A stretch of 64,000 nucleotides of DNA from Kondoa malvinella (taxonomy: Eukaryota > Basidiomycota > Agaricostilbomycetes > Agaricostilbales > Kondoaceae), in NCBI GenBank assembly GCA_039545315.1, contig BCIM01000003.1:1313637-1377636 (forward strand), given 5' to 3'. Positions within the stretch are counted from its first letter, which is position 1, and every line of letters begins with the position of its first letter. The notes under the pieces were generated by a model. That model was not told the DNA's origin, searched no databases, and saw only the letters and a list, made by a program, of their open reading frames with translations. Position numbers and translations under genes: made by a program. Below are positions 1-10,847 of the stretch, one piece after another.

Positions 1-344
1 TTATGACCCACATGAAACTCCTTTGCGCGAGATTGGCGGACCCGATTGTAATCCTTTTGAATCTCGTGTATGCCTGGCTAAATTGGCATGTAGACTACGG
101 CAAGATCCGTCAAGACAAGTTGATTGAAGGATTGCTCGCTCAAGCTGGGTAAGCTTCTTTCTCCTCTATTTGATGTAGCTCATCGCTTCATAGTCTTCGT
201 CTCGCCGCGCTGCTCAATTATATCCTAGCTGACGAGGAAGACTTAGCTATGGGAACTTTGTTTGATTGGAAGCCAGAGTCAAGGTCGATCGAACAGTCGT
301 GGCAGTGGAAGATGTTTGGCTCAAAGGGTCTGTTGTTCTTGTGA
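1..344 (+). CDS. S1/P1-type nuclease, C-terminal end only (partial)
   Basis: Only the last two exons lie in the window: 3-148 (possibly starting earlier) and 194-344, split by an intron at 149-193. The spliced frame reads YGKIRQDKLIEGLLAQAG and then GLRLAALLNYIL before a 35-residue tail that ends at TGA 342-344. S1/P1 zinc nucleases usually end with a helix of the form 'LakAGlRLAalLN', which matches. None of the zinc-binding histidines are in view, so the family call rests on this C-terminal helix alone. The gene converges on the beta-lactamase-like gene that ends at 473. Confidence 0.45.
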
Positions 345-472
345 AAGCTGTATTAGTACTTTGCATGGTCGTCGGGATTTGTACAATGAAAGTTTACAAC
401 CTTACACGAGCCCCGCTGACTCCCTGAACAGGAAGTAGAAAGTTACTGAGCCTTAATCCTATGCCATCAATT

Positions 473-2307
473 TCAAGAAATCTTCCGCATGATACAGCCT
501 ACATCCGGCGCGATAGCTTCAAATCGCAGACCCACGACTTTGCCCTTGTCTATCTGGAATGTCAGGTCGCCGTCTGGCGAGGGCACGATCGATCTTCTTT
601 GCACGTCAACGGTCTTGCCATCAGGTAGGTTGGTTTGAAACCTAGCTTGTGCTCTGAAGGTACTTTCTGATATGGGAATAAGGGCTAGATAGGTAGTACT
701 TGACGTTAAGTCAGCGGAGTTGACAAGGCGTTTGGATCGCGCTCACCAAATTCCGATGTGCGGCCAATCAGGCGACAGCAGGTACAGCTGAGGCGTAAAG
801 CCCTTCTGATATGTGTGCAAATCAGAGCTGGACGCGATCTTGTCTAGTAGTGCATGACCGATCTTCGTCGCATTGATATTCGCCCGGCAAGTGACGAGAG
901 CTCGGTTGCCTTCGTTCGTTTCGTATAATCCACAATACTGAACAAAGTCGGCAAGTTCTCTTGTCTCCTTGTACTGGGACTCGATGGGCGCTTCCTCGCT
1001 CACAAAGAGTTTTTCTTTCCGCAACCTCGCATCCCAGTCAACCTGCTCCAACCGCAGAATGTCCTCGAAGATACGAAAGGTCACGATGGTAGCCAACGAG
1101 TTGCCCGTAGTAGCGCATGTGGTGAAAGCCATGATGCCGACGCCGTCTTCCGGTGCAAGCGTAAACTGAGCTGCAATCCCGGCACCACTACCCGGATGAT
1201 CGTATAGAGTGTGTCCTCGATAGCTGCTCTTGCTTACAGCTGCGCAGTACGCGATTGGGTGAGCATCGGTCCCTTGCAGTGCAGCTGCTTCAGGTGGAAT
1301 TCTGCAAATACCAAGGGAGAAGTCGTTATGATACGAGAAAATGACGTTGAGTTGTTCAGGGGAGACCAACAGAGTGGATGCAGAACCGGGCTGGGTCCGT
1401 TGGACCAAGAAAGAAAGCCATTTAGTTGCATCGAGACAGGACATGAAGACTCCGCCCGGTGCATGAAAAGCTGAGTTGTCCTTTTCCTTGATCCACTGTA
1501 TCATCGGACCAATTTGGTGAAAGTCTGCAGTGCTTGAAATAGCTGGCGCTGCAACTGAAGCTGGATCATAAGTAGCAGTCGACATCGCCAGTGGATCGAA
1601 AATGCGCTTCTTCACAAAGTCTACGAAAGGTAGGCCGGACAGTCTAGTGATGATCTCGCCTAATACGGAGAACATGGCGTTGGAGTAGACGAGGGAGTTT
1701 CTGAATTCGCCTGACTGCTCGGAATGGGCCAGCATGCGTCTCGACTCTTCGGCGGTCTGTTGAAGTAGGCTTGTAGGTGCAAAAGTTTGCCTGTTTCAGG
1801 TCTCAGCCATAGTGCTGGTCGACAATGATACACTGACCACTTGGTAGTCCCGCACCGATGAGCCTAGGAACAAGGTCAGGGTGATGCTGGTGCTTATTCG
1901 ACTAGCACTGACCAGCAAATCTAGAATAGTAGCTTCCTCGGACACTTTTTGGTCCATAACCTTGAATTCCGGAATGATCTCTTGAACCCTCGTGTCCCAT
2001 TCAACCTTCCGTTCATCGACCAGAATAGCTATTGCAAAAGCCACGAACGATCTAGGGTAGCCGGTCAACAGGAAGCATGGCGCGATCACGATTATGGCAC
2101 GTACTTGGATACGCTGCCAATATTGTACAAAGCCTCGTCATTGGGCTGGAGCTGGTCTGCCTGAGTACCAAAGTGTGCCGTTTCGCTTGTCAGCTGGCCG
2201 TTCTGTTGTCGCTGTACCAGTGCCAAAGACAAAACGGGACAGCGCCAATCTTTGAGCAAGCCATCAACGAAAGGCCGTAGCTTGGGCAAATGAGGCATGT
2301 CTGCCAT
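473..2307 (-). CDS. beta-lactamase-like (serine-type) hydrolase
   Basis: Six or fewer exons on the minus strand: 2105-2307, 1913-2051, a 26-base exon at 1838-1863, 747-1790 and 473-698. The phases agree and give 545 residues. Visible motifs are the S-x-x-K block (GSVSK, split by an intron to read SVSKSF), a 'DLLAHRCG' block, the Y-S-N block in SLVYSNAMF, and a late HPGSG block. These are the marks of the class C beta-lactamase/esterase/D-aminopeptidase superfamily, whose fungal members hydrolyse esters, lactones or amides; the substrate cannot be told. The start at 2307 (MADMPH) gives no signal sequence. An upstream open stretch from 2485 begins MDREAWLVVLLVCIAFSAIY, a plausible signal anchor, and could join through a 34-base intron, so the N-terminus is uncertain. 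Confidence 0.72.
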
Positions 2308-2846
2308 GTTCGACAGTTGTAGAGGCAAAAAGCAGGCCTTCAGCGAGCGAGGCTAATGGCGTAAGACGGGCATAATCAAGAGAAGAGTAAGGAAGCACAG
2401 CCCGAACAAGTTCAAAAGACCATGCGTAGATGGCGGAGAAAGCGATGCATACGAGCAGTACGACCAGCCAGGCTTCGCGGTCCATTCAATTGGCATTCGG
2501 TCCTCGTCACCGTGTAGGACGTCCTGCATAGACATTTCGACTCGACAGAGGCAGCGTGCATTCGATGTGCCACTTGATCCGCATGCAGTATAGGAACGCT
2601 CGTATGCGCATCCAGCTCAGGCAATCAGCTGAGACAGATCGTACACTTTGCTAGCCGTCCGACGAGAGCGACCAGTTGATGCTTCGAATTCTGAATGTCT
2701 ACCGTCTGAGCACTGCTGCGATAAATTTGAGCTGACTGGCCGTGGCTACTGAAAGTATTCGCTTGCTTAGAATTGATTCATGCTCTTTCCCAAACCGTCA
2801 TCCGACTCGACAGCTTCGGGCCGATACCATTTCGCCTGTCAATGCA
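2308..2846. promoter_or_regulatory. divergent intergenic region
   Basis: Lies between the minus-strand beta-lactamase-like gene and the plus-strand membrane protein gene, so it should carry both promoters. Its left part (2308-2485) may instead encode an N-terminal membrane anchor for the beta-lactamase-like protein. I see no convincing TATA box or operator. Confidence 0.3.
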
Positions 2847-3909
2847 ATGAAAGAACAGAATATCGCTGGAGCGCTGCTCTTCTATGGCTATATCGTAGCA
2901 GCAATCGGGTTGATTCTTCTTATCATGGGCAGCACCTGGTCTTTCAAAGAGAGAACAGCAACTGGACGGAACCTCTACGCCTCTCTTTATGCTGCGCTTG
3001 CTCAAATTTCATTTGTAATGTTGTCAAACAACATGGCGAGCCAATACCTTCAATTCCGCAACTGTCGAGCTGATCTGCATTGAAGCTTCAAGTCCTCTTC
3101 CATTCTTACTTTGATTGGGCAAGAGCTCGCGGTCTACCAGCGACGTATTCTGAAGGCGTACTGCGCGATCTGTACCTCTGGAAATGGCCCACCACTTCCA
3201 CGCTGTTTGGCAATTTTGCGCGTGATATCGCAGCGCGCGAGGACGTATTGTGCTGGACAACGCACTACTTGGGTCTGAGCATGGCAATTATGGTCTTTAT
3301 GGGTGTAGAAGGTCTGCTTCGTGTTTGTGTTACTTGGGAGAATCTAACGCTCCTTCAGGGCGACGACGAGCTATTCCGCATCTTTGGGCCTTCTTTGCGC
3401 TTGCCCAAATCCTGCCCGTCACCATGGCGCTCAACTTCTTCTTCCAAGCCATGTTTCTCTATCCCTTCAAGTCTACACAGTACATCAAGACTTGCTCTAC
3501 TCCAGCCTTATTATCAGCCATAGCAATCTATTTCGCTATCATCGCGTACATGCCAACGCTAAAAGATTCGCCTCAATTCATGTCGGGCATCCTCTTGCAA
3601 CGCTTCCTGTTGACGACACCTCTTTGGCTATCCAAGATCTTCAAACGAATCGTACCAAGCCAAGAAATCCACTCGCGCCATGTAGCAGTTTATGCCGCCA
3701 CGTTGTTGGGTATAGCTGGAACATCTCTCCGGCAGTATTCGTTGGCTCGACGAGTCTACAGTCACGAACAGATCCGCGGTGCTGTCTCGAGTCGCAACAG
3801 CAGTAGTTTCGTACTGGAATGCGACCTTTTCGCCTTTTATTCAACATTGATCATATCACTCGGGGTTGTGTCAGTCCGTTGGATTAGGGCTAGGATAGTC
3901 AGTGCATAA
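2847..3909 (+). CDS. multi-pass membrane protein, family not recognised
   Basis: Three exons (2847-3014, 3086-3311, 3359-3909) with consistent phases. The protein starts MKEQNIAGALLFYGYIVAA and has about seven hydrophobic segments: GALLFYGYIVAAIGLILLIM, a segment around YASLYAALAQISF, one near THYLGLSMAIMVFMG, WAFFALAQILPVTMALNFF, LLSAIAIYFAIIAYM, a segment at VAVYAATLLGIAG and a C-terminal one. A conserved-looking polar loop (RDLYLWKW) lies between the first helices. Fungal genomes hold many such orphan seven-helix proteins, and I cannot assign a transport or receptor role. The start ATG is the one directly before the first helix; an in-frame ATG at 2742 would add 35 residues. Confidence 0.6.
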
Positions 3910-4006
3910 AACGCTCGCGATTGTTGATAATTGTATATGTCCGTTACCGTAACAAACTGTCAAATAGCAATGTGTTGCCGAATAGATGCAATGGTATCCC
4001 CCATGA

Positions 4007-5338
4007 TTATGCATACTTCTCTATCTCGTTCTCTTTCTGCCTAAAGTGCTCCATGAAAGCAACCAGCTTATCCACCGCTTCTAGCTCTATTGCGTTATAC
4101 AGCGATGTACGCATGCCTGCGAATAATAGATCAGAATCCAAGAACCAATACAAACAACGACATGACTGACCACCAACAGAACGATGACCTTTAATCTGTT
4201 TGATGTTGACCTTGTCCGCCTCTGCCAAAAACCTCTTTTCCTGATCCGCTCCACCAGCCAGCACAAAGACGACATTCATCCTACTCCTACAGCCTTTATC
4301 CACCTTGGACACGTAGAAGCCATCACTCCCGTCAATGCAGCCATACACCCTATTCGCCTTTTCCTCATTCAACGCATCAATCGCCTTTACTCCACCTAAC
4401 CCTTTCAGATGCTCAAACACCAAGCCAGCGACGTATATAGGGAACATAGGCGGGGTGTTGTACAAAGAATCATTATCCGCAATATTCTTATAGGCCATCA
4501 TGGCCGGTAATCGAGGACCACCAAAAGGAACCGCTTCGTCCGGGTCGACGAGTAGATCTTTTCTTACGAAACAGAGAGTTAGACCCGCGGGACCAACGTT
4601 CTTTTGTGCGCCAGCGTAAATGATGCCGAAATTTGATTCCCAAGGAATTGGTTTAGAGAGGATGTTGGATGACATGTCTGCTACGATTGGTACGTCTGCC
4701 AAATGCGAAGGGATGGAAGATGGAGGTGGGATCTCGACACCGTTGACGGTTTCATTGGCACAGTAATAGATGTAAGCTGGTTTTGGTTCGTTTGGGCTTG
4801 ACCAGGACCAATCCGATTCAGGCGCTACTGAGCCAAAAGACTTCTTTTCGTTCAGCGTACGTGAATCAGTGACGCTCCGTGAAGTGATGCCGAGTCGTTT
4901 AGCTTCTCCAGCTGCTTTAGCTGACCAACTTCCTGTAATGATGTATTCCGCAATAACGGGTTCGTCCTTTTGGTCCTGATGCTGTAATTTGTACCAAGCA
5001 AGCATATTGAGGGCCGTCATACTGAATTGGGTCAATCCGCCGCCTTGCAAGAAAAGGACAGCGAAATTATCAGGAATAGCGAGAAGTTGACGAAGATCAC
5101 TTTCAGTTCGCTTGCAGAGGTTCATGAATGTTGAAGAACGATGCGAGAGTTCAGTCAGACCAATACCCGTGCCTTCATAGTCTAATAGACCTGCTGTCGC
5201 TTTCAAGAGTACCGGTGTTGGAAGACTTGAAGGTCCAGCTGCCAGATTGATGGTTTGCGAGCGAAGGGAGGTGAGCAGCGTGCTAGGGGAAACTTCGAAT
5301 CCGTCTGCTGAGTCATCTGCCATCTTGCAAATAACCAA
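4007..5338 (-). CDS. SER1: phosphoserine aminotransferase
   Basis: Catalyses the PLP-dependent transamination of 3-phosphohydroxypyruvate to phosphoserine, the second step of serine synthesis. The protein begins NLAAGPSSLPTPVL after a short leader and contains the PLP-lysine block YAGAQKNVGPAG, the glycine-rich FLQGGGLTQF and the C-terminal GHRSVGG...MRTSLYNA. The last block is interrupted by 18 residues that do not belong to the family. They correspond to a 54-base GT..AG intron (4117-4170) that has no stop and keeps the frame. Removing it restores GHRSVGGMRTSLYN and gives about 420-425 residues, close to the usual 390-430. The start could be 5338 or the ATG five codons later at 5323. Confidence 0.93.
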   Translation of the reverse strand: MVICKMADDSADGFEVSPSTLLTSLRSQTINLAAGPSSLPTPVLLKATAGLLDYEGTGIGLTELSHRSSTFMNLCKRTESDLRQLLAIPDNFAVLFLQGGGLTQFSMTALNMLAWYKLQHQDQKDEPVIAEYIITGSWSAKAAGEAKRLGITSRSVTDSRTLNEKKSFGSVAPESDWSWSSPNEPKPAYIYYCANETVNGVEIPPPSSIPSHLADVPIVADMSSNILSKPIPWESNFGIIYAGAQKNVGPAGLTLCFVRKDLLVDPDEAVPFGGPRLPAMMAYKNIADNDSLYNTPPMFPIYVAGLVFEHLKGLGGVKAIDALNEEKANRVYGCIDGSDGFYVSKVDKGCRSRMNVVFVLAGGADQEKRFLAEADKVNIKQIKGHRSVGGQSCRCLYWFLDSDLLFAGMRTSLYNAIELEAVDKLVAFMEHFRQKENEIEKYA

Positions 5339-5469
5339 CGAGGCCGTTGCGGAAGGAGAGGATTTCTTGCTGACTTGACTCGAGCAGCTAGGTCCGTCAC
5401 TGCAAAGTCTCTTTGTCTGCTATGTAGGATCTCTAGTGTACACTGCGCTACTGATATAGTACGTATGCC

Positions 5470-6968
5470 CTAAGCCAAAAGCATCCAAGCCGTAAAAGCG
5501 AGGAGCACACCAGTTCCTTGAAGCCGATGTGCAGAGGAGAAGATCGGAGTTGAGACAGCATGCGCAGTAGTCCCGTATGTATCGACTGCTTTCATGACCA
5601 CGGCTTTGGCGATCACGTTGGAGGGGCAAGGATTCGCTGATGGCTGCACAGACTCGACAGGGACAGGAATAGGGTCAGCCTGCAGAGCAGCGACCACGGG
5701 TTCAGCTATTACGGCTTCTGTCGTGGTGATAGGGTTGACAGGCGGTGTTCCTCCGAGAGTGGTAGTGCAGGTTTCTTCAGATTCGCCCGGGGCATAACCA
5801 GTAAAGATCTCGATCGACTTGACAAGAGTGTGCGAGTCTGTCAGAGGAGGTCCAGCAGACCATTGCGGGTCCTGAGTTGATAGCGTCAGCTTATGGGCCA
5901 TAACTGGGTAGCCATACTCACCCCATTGGACCAGACGTTACTGTTTAGGATGAGACGAGACCACAGAAAGACTCGTAAATCACTCACACCATGTAGGGGC
6001 CTGCAATCTGTGGAACATTTATAACGAACTCTGTTTGGTGTACGCCGCTAAAGAATTATCAGCTATAGCCAGTGCTAGAGAATGTTAAAGCTCACTCGAT
6101 GTAGAAAACAGTCTTGGTTGGGTCCCAATCGATACGATACTCGTGAAAGTCCGTCGAGGGGTCTTCACCCATTCCATACACGCCATTGGTCACTGGCGAG
6201 TCGTTTGTAGCTTTCCGATTGGTAGCCCAGATAGCTTTACTGCAAAGCTCTTTAGACCTAATGCTGGACCCGGAGCAACACTGACTTGTGAGTCAATATT
6301 TCCCCTGAGAAACCACATGTCAATTCCTTCAGGCTGGTGACTATCAAGGGAGAGCTCACAATCGATTTCCGCATTGTCATTTGCATAGAAGAACATGCCC
6401 TCACAAATACCGGCAGTGGTAGAGCTCTTCAGAACAGTACGCATAGATCCATAGAGCATAGGAGGGTCAAGAGTAGTGATCTCTGCGCTGGGTCGAGTGA
6501 CGCTGCTTCCGAATCAGCATATGCAATACCTTCCTGCGAACAGTACTCACCCTTCCTGAGCACGCACAGTCATCTCGAGAGCCCCGTCGACGAAAGCGAC
6601 AGTGTCTTTTTGCCATGAGGCACCCAGATTGATTACCTCAAATTGATTGATACCTTTTTCACTGTCAAAAGAGAAGGCAAGGGCACGGCTACAACATACC
6701 GAAGCCAACGGAACTACTCTAGCATCAGCAAATCTTCAAAAGACAGAAGCACATGATCTCACTTGAGATAGGCCTCGGGATGACCATCGGCCGCGGTCTT
6801 TCCTGCGAAATCTGCGACGAGGTGTCTAGAGCTGAGAAGAGGTCAAGACGGGATAGGCTTGCGTTGGTATGAAGCTCACTATGATCCGCTGATACCAGGG
6901 ACAGAGCATGCTCCAAGAACGCTTTGCAGGAAGCCAAGAATGAGCAAGGAAGAGATAACAGGTGACAT
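5470..6968 (-). CDS. GH16 family cell-wall glycosidase, probably GPI-anchored
   Basis: A gene of about eight short exons. It opens with signal peptide MSPVISSLLILGFLQSVLGA and then reads SWQKDTVAFVDGALEMTV, MLYGSMRTVLKSS, the catalytic block NAEIDCEL (the E-x-D-x-E signature of GH16), YGMGEDPSTDFHEYRIDWD and VHQTEFVINVPQIAGPYM, then NGDPQWSAGPP. Order and spacing match fungal GH16 proteins that cleave or transfer beta-glucan or glucan-chitin linkages in the wall. The last exon (5470-5901 region) adds a Pro/Thr/Val-rich stretch and ends in a hydrophobic tail (GVLLAFTAWMLLA), as expected for a GPI anchor signal. The nucleophile and acid/base glutamates are both present, so the enzyme looks active; the exact glucan substrate is not evident. 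Confidence 0.82.
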
Positions 6969-7682
6969 CTTGGGAAAGGGAGTAGATCGTGAATGGGAGA
7001 AGAAGAGGGAGAAAAGATTGACAGACTGCTAGTCAAGGCCTTAAGCAAAGAAGAGACGCGAAGAGCGCAGACAGAATGCAGCTTCTGACCCAATGTCCGC
7101 GCTTGGCAGTATGTTGAACAGAAGACTCGTTCCAATGTACAAGCGGTCAGATGAGGCTGCAGAGATGGCAGAGGTCTCTGTCAGTTTTGATATACAGGAG
7201 GAGGAGAAATGCAGAAGTTCATGCTTCCGTCGCAGCGGCTGACCCATCAACTGGTTTGGTACAATGCTGTTCACAATATTGCTGCTCGGCTCGTCCGTAT
7301 GTCTTGATGGATTGTATGGCAGAGGCAATGACATCGCGGTTCCAGGAGAATTGATGTTTGGTTGGTCTGACACGACCGTGAGCTCTAGTCTAAAGATGCT
7401 CTCTGCAGGCCCGTTTTCAAGTCATCCAGGCGCACGATCTTCTCTTCGCACTGGACTCACGAGCCGCTTGAGAGAAGCCTGTCAGGTGTCGCATTCTCTC
7501 TCGTCTGCCTCAGAGCTTCTTTGCGACTATAAAGACACGCTGTCCTTCGAAGCTGCCTGCAAGCCATTTTCCCTATACATTGGATGAATGTCCAGTCAAG
7601 TCCTGTTTCAATCTGGGCCAAGCTGTCTCTGCACCAGGATCTTTTGCGTTTCTTCTTGCTCACGACCAAGAAACAAGTCTTA

Positions 7683-8601
7683 ATGGACCGATTCAACTTT
7701 GGTTTCAATCCCACAATCCCACTTCGACATGCCCCTCCGTCCGGTTTCGCGCCTCCTTTCCCACCTCCTAACACCGGTTGTTTCTTTGGGCCTGCACTTC
7801 CGCCTGCATTTCCAAGCCAATATTTCAAGGATTCGTCAGGCCTAGCGCATGCATCGCCTGATCTGCAACTCATTTCTAGCAACAAGGTCGTCTTTAACGT
7901 CCATAAAATCTATCTTTCAACAGCAAGCAGCCTCTTTTATGATATGCTCGATATGACTGGTGATAAAGGAGAAGAGGGACTGCCGAAAGTGGATATGAGT
8001 GAAGATGCCCGAACCTTGGACAGACTCCTAGCTCTTTGCTATCCTGGCGCTCCACCCCATTTGTTCGATTGCAGCCAAACGGAATTGGTTCAGCTGATGA
8101 AAGCGGCTGATAAGCTCGCGATCGCTCGAGCTGTGGATGTAATCGGTCGTGCTTTATGTCGCCCGTAAGCCGGGTCTACTTTCACCGGATGCAGCTGACA
8201 TATGTTCAGATCATGGCTATCCGCTTCTGGTATCGCACTGTACACCCTGGCCTGCCAGATCGATCATTCGACACTGCGACATTGTGCTAAAGCATCAGCA
8301 GCCGCTTGTCCCACTCTCCTCAGCAACGCAACATCTCATATGTCAAACATGGGAGCTACAAACTTTGCTGTACTAGTACGCCCTCTTCCTTATACACTTC
8401 ACCTCGCTAATTTCTGTACAGCTTGAAACCGCTCAGCGAAATAAGCATATTTTCAGCCCGCCAGAAGTCTATTTGCACCACACAAATCTGAACAAGATCT
8501 CCACCTCGGGCGTACCTTCTCGGTCGGATAGCTTGCTCTTCTTCGACAGCATCAATCCGGAAAAGTTGAGCGCAAAGGTGATGGCTAATACCATGCTTTG
8601 A
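7683..8601 (+). CDS. BTB/POZ-domain protein
   Basis: Three exons (7683-8164, 8210-8375, 8422-8601) that join in frame. A proline- and phenylalanine-rich N-terminus (about residues 1-50) precedes a BTB fold recognisable from SPDLQLISSNKVVFNVHKIY, then LSTASSLFYDML, and a second half with MKAADKLAIARAVDVIGRAL. Fungal BTB proteins of this kind often act as Cullin-3 adaptors or homo-oligomerisation modules; no partner domain such as BACK, Kelch or MATH is visible after it. The total is about 275 residues. An in-frame ATG at 7584 would add 33 residues, but ATG 7683 is nearer to the conserved part. Confidence 0.72.
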
Positions 8602-9652
8602 ACTGTGAGCTTGATTTATTACAATGTATGCTTAATGACTGAAGTGCGTCAGCTATGTATCTAGATCAGCTCATGCAAGGGGTACTGAGGCACCTTATGA
8701 CCAGTGTCTAGGGAAGTAACAAGTAAAGGGATGCACTGCTGCGCTTAGGCATTGCAAAATGATCGCTTTAATTCGTCTTGGGCTACATGATATGGGCAAG
8801 AATGTATTTTCCTCGCGCAGTATTTGTCGTGCAAATCCTGTTCGATCCCCTCTTACAATTCAAGTCGTTCGCGCTTGGTCGAACTTGCTCATGACCATCT
8901 CAATCTGAAGACTCATCAATCAGGCCGCTGTCTTGCTGAAATTTCGCGCATATCAGACCTGCCACTGAGATATTGATTGATCACACGGAAATGAACTCGA
9001 TGTCTCGCGAATCTGTTCAAGCCTGTTGCATTCCAATTCAACGTCGATATGGCGTGGACATGCACTACATCAACAGTCTTCATGATATAACGCTGCACGG
9101 ACGCTGTCTAGACGCTGCAAGTGAATGAACGGAAGATGTTACTCTCGACCTCTCCGCGCAAAAAAGTTACCGCTCAACGATGGTCATTCTCAAAACCCGC
9201 AGCCTCAGGATGCTCTATACCAGCTAGCAAGATTCATCAAGTCGCATTATCCTGCAGCATGGAACAAAAGGAATAGGCATTCGGCCAGCAGCAAGTATTA
9301 GCATTCTGCTTCTACAAGGCAGCAGCAAGCCTGCTACTAGTCTGAATGCTGGCCGTTCTAGTCAAGAGCAGAAATGGACAAGCGGGTGGCAGTGTCAGCG
9401 GCCGTGCAGTCTTCGCCAAAAACATCGCTCGTTCTCGCCTCTCTACAGCGCTTGCCGAGCCGACAGCAGCGCCTGTTCATCGCTTTGGCCAAAGCTAGTC
9501 TATAAATCGACGCGCTTGCCTCTTCTTCCGTCTCTCTATCCATATCTTCTTTTCAGATCTTTTCATCTACCCTTGGTTTCTTCTGCACCAGTTCGTCCCT
9601 GCCTGCATACCTAGCGACTTCTTTCAACGCATATCAATCTCAAGTCTGCATC
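8602..9652. other. intergenic stretch of about 1 kb without a gene
   Basis: No open reading frame over 62 codons and no family similarity in any frame. It is the longest gene-free stretch in the left part of the window. Its right end should be the promoter of the coiled-coil gene at 9653. A short match to a tRNA T-loop near 8838 does not fold (see rejected items). Confidence 0.5.
9501..9507 (+). promoter_or_regulatory. possible TATA element
   Basis: TATAAAT lies 146 bases before the ATG of the single-exon coiled-coil gene and is followed by a pyrimidine-rich leader. This fits a TATA-type promoter with a leader of about 100 bases. It is a sequence match only. Confidence 0.35.
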
Positions 9653-10645
9653 ATGTTTTTCAAGAACACTATCCAGCGCGAGCAACAGCTGCAAGCACGC
9701 GAACGTGAAGCGCTGGCGAACGCTCTGGCCGCGATGGCAAGAGGGCCGAACTCTTATGCAAAGCCAGGCTATGCAGGCCCAGCCGACGTATTCCGGCAAC
9801 TCCATGGCCATGATTTCCCTGCCTGTGATGCCGGTCGTGAGACCCATCGCGTCGACCCAACTCCACGCTCCAAGGCCGAATGGCTCGCACTGCAGGTTGA
9901 TACTGAGGCTATCCGAGCTGAACATCAAGTTAAACTCAATGCGCATCCAACTCTCGAGGCAGTCAAGACCGAGTACAAAGGCCGTAAGGACGCCATCCAG
10001 AAGTCCTTGATCAATAAGCCCGTTGAACCAGTGGCTACGGGCTTGAGGAACCGCTGCAGTGACGCCTACAAGCAGCAGAAGGCGGAGTGGCAGGCTGCCG
10101 AAGCTAAATACAAGCTGGATGAAAAGCGGGTAGAGCAGGAATTGCAGGCTCTACACACTTGGCTGATCTCAAAGACTCTGCTGGCTAACGTAAACGCAAC
10201 AACGCGTGAGAAGCTCGAGGATGTGGTGCGGCGAAGTGACCATGATATGGAGCTCATCAACTTCGAGCTCGCGCGACATGCCAAGCTAGAAGAAGTCAAG
10301 CAGAAGGCCGAGTCGGAGCAGCACAGATTGAATCGCGAGGCACTTCTAAAACATAAAGAAGAATTGGAATCTGCTTGGAAGGAGGTTCTCGCGTGCGAAG
10401 AAACAATTCGAAAGGAAAGGAAACGCGAGGTAGAGCAGGGCAAATTGTTCGTTGGTGTAACAAATGCACTGGAGGCCTATATCACTTCCTTGCATGAGCT
10501 GGAAGAGAAGGAACAGGCTGATCACCTTAACCATGTCAAGGAGGAGATCGACGACTACAACAGGTGGATCACGAAGTACCCCAAAGCTGTTCACGAAGGA
10601 GCGAAACCTCTCTCTTTGCATCCACCAGGGAAAGCTTCCGCTTGA
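9653..10645 (+). CDS. coiled-coil protein of unknown function
   Basis: An intronless frame of 330 residues, unusual here because nearly all neighbours are split. Residues 1-30 are amphipathic (QREQQLQAREREALANALAA). Residues 30-110 are mixed. From about 125 to 295 the sequence is almost entirely charged heptads such as YKLDEKRVEQELQAL and EEVKQKAESEQHRLNREALL, predicting long coiled coils. There is no signal peptide, membrane segment or catalytic motif. I do not recognise the family. The lack of introns, the large upstream gap and the TATA box suggest an abundantly or conditionally expressed structural protein, but that is inference. Confidence 0.6.
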   Translation: MFFKNTIQREQQLQAREREALANALAAMARGPNSYAKPGYAGPADVFRQLHGHDFPACDAGRETHRVDPTPRSKAEWLALQVDTEAIRAEHQVKLNAHPTLEAVKTEYKGRKDAIQKSLINKPVEPVATGLRNRCSDAYKQQKAEWQAAEAKYKLDEKRVEQELQALHTWLISKTLLANVNATTREKLEDVVRRSDHDMELINFELARHAKLEEVKQKAESEQHRLNREALLKHKEELESAWKEVLACEETIRKERKREVEQGKLFVGVTNALEAYITSLHELEEKEQADHLNHVKEEIDDYNRWITKYPKAVHEGAKPLSLHPPGKASA

Positions 10646-10847
10646 ACATCATTTCTTCAATTGTACCATTCTTACTAGTAATTGCAATGCTTTGTTTTCT
10701 GTTTCTCCTTCGGATTCTCGCGCGGTATTTGCTGACGGCCTGAGATGGCAGCATTAACACCATTGTCACTTGTACATAACAGGGAATGGGATTCATCGTC
10801 ATCCGCTTGAACTTTGACGACCTTTGACTAGGCGCGTTATACCACCC

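Noticed and set aside
1864..1912. A 20-base intron in the beta-lactamase-like gene
   Set aside because: A first reading needed a 20-base intron here, but a 49-base intron in the same place gives DLLAHRCG, which matches the family better.
8825..8860. tRNA-like T-loop (GTTCGATCC)
   Set aside because: The flanking bases do not pair as a T-stem and no D-arm or anticodon arm can be placed around it.
10066..10443. Minus-strand open frame of 125 residues
   Set aside because: Fully antisense to the coiled-coil gene, with Ser/Cys-rich shadow composition.
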